64,000 nucleotides of DNA from JASDSY01 sp041441465 (lineage in GTDB: Bacteria > Muiribacteriota > UBA9980): contig JASDSY010000012.1 of assembly GCA_041441465.1 (NCBI GenBank), positions 124,001 to 188,000 of the forward strand, written 5' to 3'. The translations under genes were made by a program, and so were the position numbers. This document shows, piece by piece, positions 1 to 6,968 of the stretch (positions are counted from its first letter, which is position 1; each line of letters begins with the position of its first letter). A model generated the notes under the pieces. That model was given only the letters and a program-made list of their open reading frames with translations. It made no database searches and had not been told where the DNA came from.

Positions 1-375
1 TTCAGCTGCTGATTTTTCGTTGTCGAATGACCATAATAACAATACGTTAGGATTGTCTTTTATGTTTTTTAAGTCGGCTACAAGTGCGACTGTAAAACCT
101 GTCATTGTTTTTATTTTTTCTACCATTTCTTTTGGTATAGCGACGTTTGCTTTCTGGCTTAAATTAGCGAGAACTTTGTCGAAATCCGGATGTTTAATGA
201 ACATGTCCATTTGTTTGTTAACGACGTCTTTCTGAGGTCCCGAAAGAGTAACCGAGTAAACTAACGATGCTGCTTTAGGAACGCCAGGCAATTTGTCAAA
301 TCCTGCAAATGCTACTGAAAAGCTTGCAACGATCATTAAGGCGATAAGAGAAATAAGAATTCTACCTTTTTTCAT
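1..375 (-). CDS. Exported protein of unknown function, N-terminal 125 residues only
   Basis: Reading the minus strand from an ATG at 375 gives an open frame that runs off the window edge, so the C-terminus is missing. The first 24 residues (basic MKKGR start, long hydrophobic run, AFA then G) form a clear Sec signal peptide, so the product is exported or periplasmic. The rest has a soluble alternating alpha/beta look with a repeated pattern of LSGP, KHPDFDKVL and MTGFTVALVADL segments. It loosely recalls exported DUF3352-type proteins, but I do not recognise a family with confidence. A strong Shine-Dalgarno AAAGGGG lies just upstream, and a near-consensus sigma-70 promoter precedes it. The start and the export signal are well supported; the function is unknown. 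Confidence 0.8.
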   Translation of the reverse strand, partial: MKKGRILISLIALMIVASFSVAFAGFDKLPGVPKAASLVYSVTLSGPQKDVVNKQMDMFIKHPDFDKVLANLSQKANVAIPKEMVEKIKTMTGFTVALVADLKNIKDNPNVLLLWSFDNEKSAAE

Positions 376-422
376 TAAAAAAACCCCTTTCAAAATTCTG
401 GTTTTGTTTTTTTGATTTTTTT

Positions 423-451
423 ATAATATCAGATATAAAAATAAAGGTCAA
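423..451 (-). promoter_or_regulatory. Sigma-70 type promoter of the exported-protein gene
   Basis: On the minus strand TTGACC (446-451) and TATTAT (423-428) are separated by exactly 17 bases. Both hexamers match consensus at 5 of 6. It lies about 50 bases upstream of the ATG at 375. Seen in sequence; activity is inferred. Confidence 0.65.
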
Positions 452-552
452 GAAAATTTTTAATTTTTATTAAACCGGTCTTTGTTTCTTTATAAAAATC
501 TATGTTTTTATAATTTAATCCTGAGAATTTTGATATTATATCAAAGTAATAT

Positions 553-581
553 TTGACAATTATTGCTAAGTTTGCTATATT
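553..581 (+). promoter_or_regulatory. Sigma-70 type promoter of the adenylate cyclase gene
   Basis: TTGACA (553-558) is followed after 17 bases by TATATT (576-581), giving a perfect -35 and a 5/6 -10. The predicted start of transcription near 588 leaves a very short leader before the ribosome binding site at 593-600. Confidence 0.65.
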
Positions 582-608
582 TTTTTATATTAAAAGAAGG
601 TCGTGACA

Positions 609-2333
609 ATGCAAACAAAATTCTGGCAAACGCTTCATTTCAAAATAATAATTTTTTTATCACTGATTTTTACTGTCATTTGTATTTTTTCTTACTGCAT
701 CGGCGAGAATTTTTATAAAAATTTAAAAGACAGCGCCGTAAGTATAGCGTGTTCAAACATCACCGACGTAAAAAAAATAGTCAGCGAAAACATGACTTCG
801 ATGAATGAAAATTCAGTCATGCTTTTCACGCAGAAAATTTTTTACGAACAGCTTGCTTACCTTGAATCACGGGATGAGTTGCGCGGCGTAAAAGATCCGT
901 CTAAAATAATTGATTTTTGCATTAAAAATAAAGATTATCAAAAAATATTCGAGATTAAGCCGCTTACTAAATATTCTTATGTTACAGTATCCGTGGCTGA
1001 TTCAGATAAACTTATATTGGTGGTTCATAACAAGAAAGACATTATCGGGCGTAATATTTTCGAGCTTGTAAAAAACTTAAGCGAGGAAGACCGCCGCAAG
1101 CAGCAGACGGAAAAATTTATAAGCCATTGGGTGAACCGTGAATCGGGCGGTATTTACTACGAGCAGACTTCGACTTTTAAGGATTCTTCGATTCCTGATG
1201 ATTATAAGACGAAATACGCATATCAATATTGGGGAAAATTTAACGGCGTGGATGTTGTCGTTGAAGTCACTTCGTATATCAAGGAATTCACGAAAGTAAC
1301 CGGCGCAGTCGAAAAAAAACATAACGATACCATAAGTGACATATCAATCCACACGGCGAGAGTTTTTGACGAAAATTTCAAGTTTTACATATATGCAGTA
1401 ATCGCGGTAGTGGTTTTAATTATTGCATCGATGATTATTCTTGGCAATTCATTCATAATTCGGCCGGTAAATAAAATTATATGCGGGTTAAAAAAATTCA
1501 GCGACGGCAAGTTTACTGAGCGGATGCCGGAACTTCCGCCGGGCGAGTTTTCGCTTATAAGCGATGTCGCAAATGACATGGCGCAAAAGCTCGCCGAGAC
1601 TATGAATAATCTCGAAAAAATAAACTCTGAACTTGAGCTTAAAGTGACTGAACGGACGTCGGAGCTTCTTGAATCTAAAAAAATTATAGAAATCGAAAAG
1701 GAAAAAAGCGAAACGCTTATTAAAAATATTCTGCCGGCTAAAATCGCCGCTCAATTAATGGATAATCCCGATCAAACTATAGCGCGCGAACATGCGATGG
1801 CGACGATAATTTTTTCCGATTTCAAAGGGTTTACCACTATGTCCGAAACTACCACCCCGATAAAGCTCGTACGGGAATTGAATGAGATATTCGCCTATTT
1901 TGACAGTCTTTGCGAAAAATATAATATCGAGAAAATAAAAACTATAGGTGACGCTTATATGGCAGCCGGCGGAATTCCCGAGTCGAATGAAACAAATCCT
2001 TATGATGCGGTCGAAATGGCCTTGGCTATGCGTGATTACATTCTTGAAAGACGAAACGACAGCCAGAATCTTCCTCTTGAAATCAGGATAGGAATCCATT
2101 CCGGGCCTGTAATTGCCGGCGTTATCGGGAAAAAACGCTTTATTTACGATATCTGGGGCGATTCTGTCAATATCGCGAGCCGGATGGAATCGAACGGCGC
2201 ACCCGGCAAAGTTAATATTTCCGAAAGCACTTATAAACTCGTAAAGGATAAATATGCATGCGAGGCGCGCGGCGAAATAATGATAAAAGGCAAAGGCAAC
2301 ATGATGACTTATTTTGTCGAACGCCCAAAATAG
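609..2333 (+). CDS. Membrane-anchored class III adenylate cyclase with HAMP domain
   Basis: Makes cAMP from ATP under control of an extracytoplasmic sensor region. A GTG at 603 is in frame, but AAAGAAGG at 593-600 sits 8 bases before the ATG at 609 and only 2 before the GTG, so the ATG is preferred (574 residues). Domains in order: short N-terminus, TM helix about 10-31, extracytoplasmic region of about 225 residues (Cache-like in size), TM helix about 260-280, HAMP about 283-335, a charged coiled coil to about 380, and the cyclase domain from about 395. Both metal aspartates are visible (FSDFKGFT near 404; TIGDAY near 448). The adenine-selecting Lys before TIGD and Asp in YDIWGD, plus the transition-state Asn and Arg in SVNIASRM, are all present. 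This argues for adenylate rather than guanylate cyclase and for an active enzyme. It stands alone; no cAMP receptor lies nearby. Confidence 0.92.
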   Translation: MQTKFWQTLHFKIIIFLSLIFTVICIFSYCIGENFYKNLKDSAVSIACSNITDVKKIVSENMTSMNENSVMLFTQKIFYEQLAYLESRDELRGVKDPSKIIDFCIKNKDYQKIFEIKPLTKYSYVTVSVADSDKLILVVHNKKDIIGRNIFELVKNLSEEDRRKQQTEKFISHWVNRESGGIYYEQTSTFKDSSIPDDYKTKYAYQYWGKFNGVDVVVEVTSYIKEFTKVTGAVEKKHNDTISDISIHTARVFDENFKFYIYAVIAVVVLIIASMIILGNSFIIRPVNKIICGLKKFSDGKFTERMPELPPGEFSLISDVANDMAQKLAETMNNLEKINSELELKVTERTSELLESKKIIEIEKEKSETLIKNILPAKIAAQLMDNPDQTIAREHAMATIIFSDFKGFTTMSETTTPIKLVRELNEIFAYFDSLCEKYNIEKIKTIGDAYMAAGGIPESNETNPYDAVEMALAMRDYILERRNDSQNLPLEIRIGIHSGPVIAGVIGKKRFIYDIWGDSVNIASRMESNGAPGKVNISESTYKLVKDKYACEARGEIMIKGKGNMMTYFVERPK

Positions 2334-2413
2334 GTTTTGAATAAAAATTCATTTTATTTTAACTTTATAATGCGCAACGTCAGCTTGAATATTTGCATGG
2401 CGCGGAGGCTGTT

Positions 2414-2476
2414 ATGAGCTCGGTTCAAAATCCTTTTATGATAATTATTTATGTGAAAAATTTAAAAAATATATGA
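2414..2476 (+). pseudogene. 20-codon ORF resembling the N-terminus of a VOC-family protein
   Basis: An ATG with a good GGAGG Shine-Dalgarno (2404-2408) opens a 20-codon frame ending in TGA. The peptide contains MIIIYVKNLKN, which looks like the first beta strand of a glyoxalase/VOC domain (typically IxYVKDLxxSxxFY). It sits directly before an intact VOC gene. The simplest reading is the stump of a decayed paralogue; a genuine small protein or leader peptide cannot be excluded. Confidence 0.35.
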
Positions 2477-2491
2477 ATAAGAGCGTGAATT

Positions 2492-2884
2492 ATGTTCATA
2501 GAACATATCGCTGTTTGGGTCGACGATTTAGAAGCTATGAAAGATTTTTATGAACTTATGTTCAATGGTAAAGCCGGTAAAAAATACGTAAACGTGAAAA
2601 AAAACTTCGAGTCTTATTTTATAACATTCGATGGCGGGGCGAGAGTCGAGCTCATGAAGAGGCGCGTTTGTTCAGATAACATGCCGGCCCAGGAAAATAA
2701 GCCGGATTACGGCTATGCTCACATGGCGTTTCGCGTCGGAAGTGAAGCTGAAGTAGACATAATTACGGAAAAATTTCAGCGTAAAGGAATAAAATTAATT
2801 TCTGGGCCGCGCAGGACAGGGGATGGTTATTATGAAAGCTGCATCGAGGATCCTGAGGGGAATCTTATCGAAATAGTTGCTTGA
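2492..2884 (+). CDS. VOC (glyoxalase/bleomycin resistance) family protein
   Basis: A 130-residue single VOC module with two beta-alpha-beta-beta-beta halves. The first starts IEHIAVWVDDLEAMKDFY and the second around YAHMAFRVGSEAEVD, ending in EDPEGNLIEIVA. Candidate metal ligands are the early His (HIAVWV), Glu in RVELM, His in AHMAF and the Glu in NLIEI, the usual four positions of the family. The substrate cannot be told from sequence: glyoxalase I, an epimerase and resistance proteins share this fold. The ribosome site is weak (AAGAG). The next reading frame starts 13 bases after the stop. Confidence 0.85.
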   Translation: MFIEHIAVWVDDLEAMKDFYELMFNGKAGKKYVNVKKNFESYFITFDGGARVELMKRRVCSDNMPAQENKPDYGYAHMAFRVGSEAEVDIITEKFQRKGIKLISGPRRTGDGYYESCIEDPEGNLIEIVA

Positions 2885-2897
2885 ACGGGGCGAAAAA

Positions 2898-3149
2898 ATG
2901 AGTGACGTGAGTTTTGTCGTTGATTATAAAGATGATAATACATTAAGAAAAAGTTTCGGCAAATTAGCGCTGGAAGTTTTCGGGATTGATTTTGAGGATT
3001 ACTATTCCCGCTTTTATTTTACGCCTGATTTTGAAGGCGTAAAATATCAAATAACGTCTTATAATGATTCGGACGACATTATGTTTGTTTATCCTAAAGA
3101 AAACGTCATAAGTTGTGCATTCAGGCATCCTGTGACTGCTCACGCTTAA
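2898..3149 (+). pseudogene. Truncated GNAT acetyltransferase-like remnant
   Basis: The frame from the ATG at 2898 (GGGGCG upstream) gives 83 residues. About the first 37 (pattern LRKSFGKLALEVFGIDFEDYYSR) match the characteristic N-terminus of one GNAT acetyltransferase subfamily. After that the acetyl-CoA-binding core is absent, and a short unrelated or C-terminal-like tail ends with the stop. At less than a third of the usual 250-300 residues it cannot be a complete enzyme, so an internal deletion is likely. An in-frame TTG at 2877 overlaps the previous gene and has no ribosome site. It could still be expressed as a small protein. Confidence 0.5.
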
Positions 3150-3167
3150 AGAGTACTCTTTATTTTT
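3148..3167 (+). terminator. Weak hairpin with T-run after the GNAT remnant
   Basis: A perfect palindrome AAAGAGTACTCTTT (3148-3161) is followed by ATTTTTT. The stem has no spare loop bases and is AT-rich, so terminator strength is doubtful. Confidence 0.3.
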
Positions 3168-3186
3168 TCGTAATTAAATATTAAAT

Positions 3187-4548
3187 TTAAGTTAAAATGT
3201 TAAGATTTTTCATTTTATATCTCAGGACTCTTTCTGATATTCCAAGTTTTAAAGCGGCTTCTGTTTGATTTTTTGAATTTTTAAGTGCATTTTCTATGTA
3301 AATTTTTTCAAGCGTTTCTGTGGCGGCGGTTAATGTCGCGCCAAATGTTTCAAAAATATTACTTGTTCCGTTTGAACTTGGACCTGGTGTTTTTATAAAA
3401 TTAAAATCATCGGCTGTAATCGTATCCTTTTTTGAGAAAATTAGTATTCTTTCGACCGTATTTATTAATTCACGCACGTTGCCAGGCCATTCATAAGAAA
3501 TAATCTTTTGCGCGAATGAGTCGTCTAATTTCGGTTCGGCGATGTTGAATTTTCGCGAGGCAATTTTGAAGAAATGCTTGAATAATTCAATGATATCCTG
3601 CTTTCTTTCGCGGAGCGGCGGAAGTTCAATATTAAGAACGTTTATTCTAAAATAAAGGTCTTCGCGGAATTTTTTGTTAGCCACAGCTTCGTCAAGATTT
3701 ATTCGTGTTGCAAATATTATTCTTACATCAGATTTTTGTGCTTTAACTGAACCGACGCGGTAATATTCTTTTGATTCAAGAAAACGCAAGAGTTTTGGCT
3801 GGATCGACAGCGGCATGTCCCCTATTTCGTCAAGAAGGAGCGTGCCGTTTCCGCATTCTTCTATTATGCCTTGTTTCTTTTTTTCCGCTCCGGTGAACGC
3901 GCCTTTTTCGTATCCAAATAATTCGCTTTCAAATAGATTTTCTGGAATAGAGGCGCAGTTTATTTTCAGGTAAGGCCTGTTTGATCTGTCGGAAGCGCGC
4001 CAGATGAGAGAAGCGGCGACTTCTTTTCCGGAGCCGGTTTCACCGGTTATTAAAACATTAGTTTCATATTGTGAAGCTTTTGCGATTAATTCTTTTACAT
4101 GTGTTATTTTAGGATCGCTGCCTATTAATTGAGGCAACGGATCGCTGATTTTTTCTTTTAACATGCTATTTTCAATAGCCATTTTACGATTTTCAAAAAG
4201 GTTATTTGTTATTATTTCCAGAAGATCTAAATTGATTGGCTTTTCAAGAAAATTATCTACTCCGCGTTTTATCGCGTCAACTGCGTTTTCTATTGTGCCG
4301 TAAGATGTCATTATCACCGAAATAAGAGAAGGAAAAATAGTTTTTGCTTCCAGCACGAGATCAAGGCCGCTGCCGCCGGGCATGGCAAAATCAGTTAATA
4401 GGAGATCTGGTTTGAAATTTTCAATTTTTAAAAGCGCATCGTTTTTCGAATTTGCGCATTCTACTATGTATTTTTTTGATTCAAAAAAACTTTTTAATAT
4501 TTTTAATTGATATTCATCGTCATCGACGAGTATTATTTTCCAATTCAA
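3187..4548 (-). CDS. NtrC-family sigma-54 response regulator
   Basis: A two-component activator that opens sigma-54 promoters. From the TTG at 4548 it is 453 residues. Receiver domain about 1-118 with acidic pocket VDDD and phospho-acceptor Asp about 53 (LLLTDFAMPG). AAA+ domain with Walker A GETGSGKE about 169-176, the sigma-54 contact loop GAFTGA about 216-221 and Walker B LLLDEIGD about 237-244. C-terminal Fis-type helix-turn-helix in the last 35 residues (NQTEAALKLGISERVLRYKM). The TTG is chosen because GGGAG lies 7 bases before it; the in-frame ATG at 4584 has no ribosome site and lies about at the predicted transcript start. It is divergent to a YHS gene that has a sigma-54 promoter, and the histidine kinase at 5885 is the likely partner (inferred). 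Confidence 0.93.
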   Translation of the reverse strand: MNWKIILVDDDEYQLKILKSFFESKKYIVECANSKNDALLKIENFKPDLLLTDFAMPGGSGLDLVLEAKTIFPSLISVIMTSYGTIENAVDAIKRGVDNFLEKPINLDLLEIITNNLFENRKMAIENSMLKEKISDPLPQLIGSDPKITHVKELIAKASQYETNVLITGETGSGKEVAASLIWRASDRSNRPYLKINCASIPENLFESELFGYEKGAFTGAEKKKQGIIEECGNGTLLLDEIGDMPLSIQPKLLRFLESKEYYRVGSVKAQKSDVRIIFATRINLDEAVANKKFREDLYFRINVLNIELPPLRERKQDIIELFKHFFKIASRKFNIAEPKLDDSFAQKIISYEWPGNVRELINTVERILIFSKKDTITADDFNFIKTPGPSSNGTSNIFETFGATLTAATETLEKIYIENALKNSKNQTEAALKLGISERVLRYKMKNLNILT

Positions 4549-4596
4549 AATTATTCTCCCATCTTGATTATAAAAAATGTTCATGGCGTTTAATGT

Positions 4597-4625
4597 ATTT
4601 TAACATTTTCATAAAAGTTTTACAA
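4597..4625 (-). promoter_or_regulatory. Sigma-70 type promoter of the NtrC-family regulator
   Basis: Minus-strand TTGTAA (4620-4625) and TAAAAT (4597-4602) with a 17-base spacer. It predicts a transcript start near 4590, which fits translation from the TTG at 4548. Confidence 0.5.
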
Positions 4626-4649
4626 TAATGTATTTTTTTACATATTTGA

Positions 4650-4689
4650 CGACAAAATTGTCGAACCGGCGTAAATGTTTCGGCCGAAA
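4650..4689. promoter_or_regulatory. Two palindromes, candidate activator-binding sites (UAS)
   Basis: CGACAA-AA-TTGTCG (4650-4663, 6-base arms) and the perfect 12-base palindrome TTTCGGCCGAAA (4678-4689) lie about 50-90 bases upstream of the predicted sigma-54 transcript start. That is where enhancer-binding proteins of the NtrC class usually bind. They also sit in the leader/promoter zone of the divergent regulator, so autoregulation is possible. Binding is inferred. Confidence 0.55.
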
Positions 4690-4714
4690 ATATTATAAAA
4701 CCGGTAATTATTTT

Positions 4715-4730
4715 TGGCATTAGAATTGCA
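4715..4730 (+). promoter_or_regulatory. Sigma-54 promoter of the YHS-domain gene
   Basis: TGGCAT-TAGAA-TTGCA matches the -24/-12 consensus. The invariant GG (4716-4717) and GC (4728-4729) are separated by exactly 10 bases. Predicted start near 4740, followed by the ribosome site AAAAAGGAG and the ATG at 4764. The neighbouring divergent gene encodes a sigma-54 activator, which strongly supports the call. Confidence 0.8.
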
Positions 4731-4763
4731 TATTATGTTTTATAAAAAAAGGAGTGATTCGAT

Positions 4764-5219
4764 ATGTTAAATTCATTTAAATTCATGGTTATTTTATCGG
4801 TTGTTTTTATATTTCTAACGGCAGGCGTTTATTGTTCGGCCCTGGCTGAACAGCCGGGGAAGTCTTCGGAAAAGACTAAAGAATATGTAGTTGACCTTAA
4901 AAATAAGATATGCCCGGTAATGGGCGATACCGCTAAGGAAGAACTCTACGTTATTTATGAAAATAAGGTATATCATTTGTGCTGTCAGACATGTATCGAT
5001 GAATTCAAGAATAATCCAGGAAAATACGCGGCCAAAACCGTTCCTGCGCCGATTGCGCAACAAGCGAAATATGAGGCGGCTTCCGATGGAAAGTGCCCGG
5101 TAATGGGAGGGGCTGTTAATAAAAACATATACGCGATAAAGGACGGTAAAGTGTATTATTTCTGCTGCCCTTCGTGCGTGGAAACATTTAAAGATAAAAA
5201 TGCCGCGTCTAAAAAATAA
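4764..5219 (+). CDS. Exported protein with two YHS metal-binding domains
   Basis: 151 residues. A signal peptide (about 1-28, ending SALAEQ) is followed by two YHS modules, about 48-90 and 109-147. Each has the Cys-Pro-Val-Met-Gly entry motif and a closing CCxxC (HLCCQTC, YFCCPSC), the usual transition-metal-binding pattern of this family. Placement behind a sigma-54 promoter and beside a Cus-type pump suggests a periplasmic copper or silver scavenger/chaperone. The metal itself is inferred. Confidence 0.85.
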   Translation: MLNSFKFMVILSVVFIFLTAGVYCSALAEQPGKSSEKTKEYVVDLKNKICPVMGDTAKEELYVIYENKVYHLCCQTCIDEFKNNPGKYAAKTVPAPIAQQAKYEAASDGKCPVMGGAVNKNIYAIKDGKVYYFCCPSCVETFKDKNAASKK

Positions 5220-5250
5220 AGAAAAGAGTTTTTCTGAAAATGGATTAAGG

Positions 5251-5463
5251 CTATTTCGCCAGGTATGTAGCTTTAATCCATTTATAATTGAGGACTATAT
5301 GAAAAAAAACCAGCGTCAGAAATGTATAACCGCAATATTTATGGATTTGAAATGCGAAATGGTGTTCGGCCGACATTTTAAAAGCTATTATTGTGGCGAC
5401 CTGGATGAAAAATGCAATGCCGAGGATAGGGTTGATGATTTTCAAAAGTTTATTCATATCCAT
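5251..5463 (-). CDS. Small DUF4405-like membrane protein
   Basis: 70 residues from the ATG at 5463, which has AAAAGGA upstream; a longer frame from 5529 has an unconvincing Lys/Ile-rich start. Two TM helices are seen (about 8-28 and 42-60), with histidines in a HKYCGY...FHIVLNYKW pattern typical of DUF4405 proteins, where paired His residues may bind heme. It converges on the YHS gene with a 31-base gap. The final codons form one arm of an imperfect 14-base inverted repeat (about 5240-5282) that could act as a bidirectional transcript end. Function unknown; a membrane electron-transfer or metal-linked role is an inference from family and context. Confidence 0.7.
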   Translation of the reverse strand: MDMNKLLKIINPILGIAFFIQVATIIAFKMSAEHHFAFQIHKYCGYTFLTLVFFHIVLNYKWIKATYLAK

Positions 5464-5884
5464 AAAAACACATCCTTTTAATTTTTTAATAAGCTTTTTT
5501 ATAATAGCATTTTTGTTTTTAAAAATCAATGATTGACGTTCATAATTTAAAAAGCGGTCCTAAAAGATGAATCTGATTATTGAAAAATGAATAATGATAA
5601 CTGTTTTGGTTAAAACTTCATTTTATTGAAATTTTATTGAAATTTTTCTTAATATGCTATAACATGAAAATGCTGTCAGGAAATATGGATAGCTATAAAA
5701 TATCATTTTATCGATTTGTATACTTTACTATTTTTAAATGACTTTGAATAGAAATAATGACTAGTACGATTTTTTATAAGTTCTTATGGTGAATATTTAT
5801 TTTTGAACATTATGATTTAGTGCCGTAATGTATATACGTCAAAATTTGAAAAGAAAAAACGAAAAGGAAGAATGAACGTTTAAA
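5464..5884. other. Divergent intergenic region before the sensor kinase
   Basis: About 420 very AT-rich bases with no gene. Visible elements: an 11-base tandem repeat ATTTTATTGAA at 5620-5630 and 5631-5641; possible but weak -35/-10 pairs, such as TTGAAC near 5802 followed after 17 bases by TAATGT; and a 3-codon frame (ATG AAC GTT TAA, 5872-5883) that uses the best Shine-Dalgarno (AAGGAAG, 5864-5870) and stops one base before the kinase ATG. The last could be a leader peptide coupling translation, or chance. Confidence 0.4.
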
Positions 5885-6928
5885 ATGAACAGGATTAAAT
5901 TAAATATCTATTTGAAAAATATATTAATTAACGTATTTATCGCGTATTTTATCATTCACCCGTATTCGATGGTAGTATTTAATTATTATGAAAATGGTTT
6001 ACCTGCAAGCGGCGGTATAGGACATAATCACGGAGTTCATGGTATGGAAAGTATGCCAGACGAAAGTTCGGCTAAAACAGAGTTGCTCAAACATTTATGG
6101 CATTCATTTGGTTTTGAAATGCTTCCCATGGCGTTTTCTTATGTGTTGCTCGGGGCATTTATAGGCGCCGCTCTCGCAAGGCGTGAATATGCGATTATTG
6201 AAGAAAAAAATAAAATTGAAATAATAAATAAGGAACTTGAGAGTTTGAATAAAACGAAGGATGAATTTCTTGCGGTTTGCTCGCATGATTTGAAAGCGCC
6301 TCTTGGAAGTTCATATCTCTGTCTTCAGCTGATAGAACGTGAGCCCGGATTGAAACCCGAAATGAAGGAATTTGTCGAAAACGGAAAAAAGCATCTTGAA
6401 GTGATGAAAAAACTTGTAAATGAGATACTGCATCTTTCGAAACTTGAATCTGGCAAGGAAGTTTTAATGAAAACAGATATCAGAGTGAACGAATTTATGA
6501 AAGATGTTTATTCGGGAATGAAAGATTATGCGCAATCGAGAAATATCGAACTTGGTCTGCATACTCTTGAAAACGATATAAATATAAGAGCGGACAGATT
6601 AAAACTTTTAAGGATTATTAATAATCTGCTTACGAATGCCGTAAAATTCGCGAAATCTAAAATCGAATTTGCAATTCAAAAAAATGGGAGTGAAATAATT
6701 TTTTCGGTGAAGGATGACGGCGCCGGCATTTCAAAGGACGATCATGAGAAAATATTTAACAAATTTGAGCAGGCTAAAGCGCGAAACCTTATAGATTTAA
6801 ATAATCAGGGAACCGGTCTCGGGCTTGCGATAGTAAAAAAACTCGCCGAACTTCACGGCGGGTGTGTCATACTTGAAAGCGAACCTGGCCGCGGGGCGTG
6901 CTTTTTTGTTAAATTGCCTTTGAGTTAA
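5885..6928 (+). CDS. Membrane sensor histidine kinase, probable metal sensor
   Basis: 347 residues. TM1 about 12-33, an extracytoplasmic loop of about 45 residues, TM2 about 78-98, a short coiled coil, HisKA with phospho-acceptor His about 134 (VCSHDLKAPLG), and an HATPase domain with the N box (NNLLTNAVKFA, Asn about 251), G1 (DDGAGIS) and G2 (GTGLGLAIV). The loop contains GHNHGVHGMESM, three His and two Met within 12 residues, a plausible Cu(I)/Ag(I) or Ni site. It is followed closely by the efflux genes. The best candidate partner is the NtrC-type regulator 1.3 kb upstream, since no other response regulator lies in the island (inferred). Confidence 0.9.
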   Translation: MNRIKLNIYLKNILINVFIAYFIIHPYSMVVFNYYENGLPASGGIGHNHGVHGMESMPDESSAKTELLKHLWHSFGFEMLPMAFSYVLLGAFIGAALARREYAIIEEKNKIEIINKELESLNKTKDEFLAVCSHDLKAPLGSSYLCLQLIEREPGLKPEMKEFVENGKKHLEVMKKLVNEILHLSKLESGKEVLMKTDIRVNEFMKDVYSGMKDYAQSRNIELGLHTLENDINIRADRLKLLRIINNLLTNAVKFAKSKIEFAIQKNGSEIIFSVKDDGAGISKDDHEKIFNKFEQAKARNLIDLNNQGTGLGLAIVKKLAELHGGCVILESEPGRGACFFVKLPLS

Positions 6929-6968
6929 TTAAAAATTGCGTATATTAAAAATGTTATCTGGAGGAATT

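Noticed and set aside
4549..4584. Upstream ATG at 4584 for the NtrC-type regulator
   Set aside because: No ribosome site, and it falls at the predicted transcript start; the TTG at 4548 has GGGAG at correct spacing.
5240..5282. Bidirectional terminator between the YHS and DUF4405-like genes
   Set aside because: The inverted repeat is clear, but one arm is coding and no good T-run follows, so it is mentioned only within the gene entry.
5872..5883. Three-codon frame before the histidine kinase as a regulatory leader peptide
   Set aside because: Too short to support; only noted because it uses the best Shine-Dalgarno. Could be chance.
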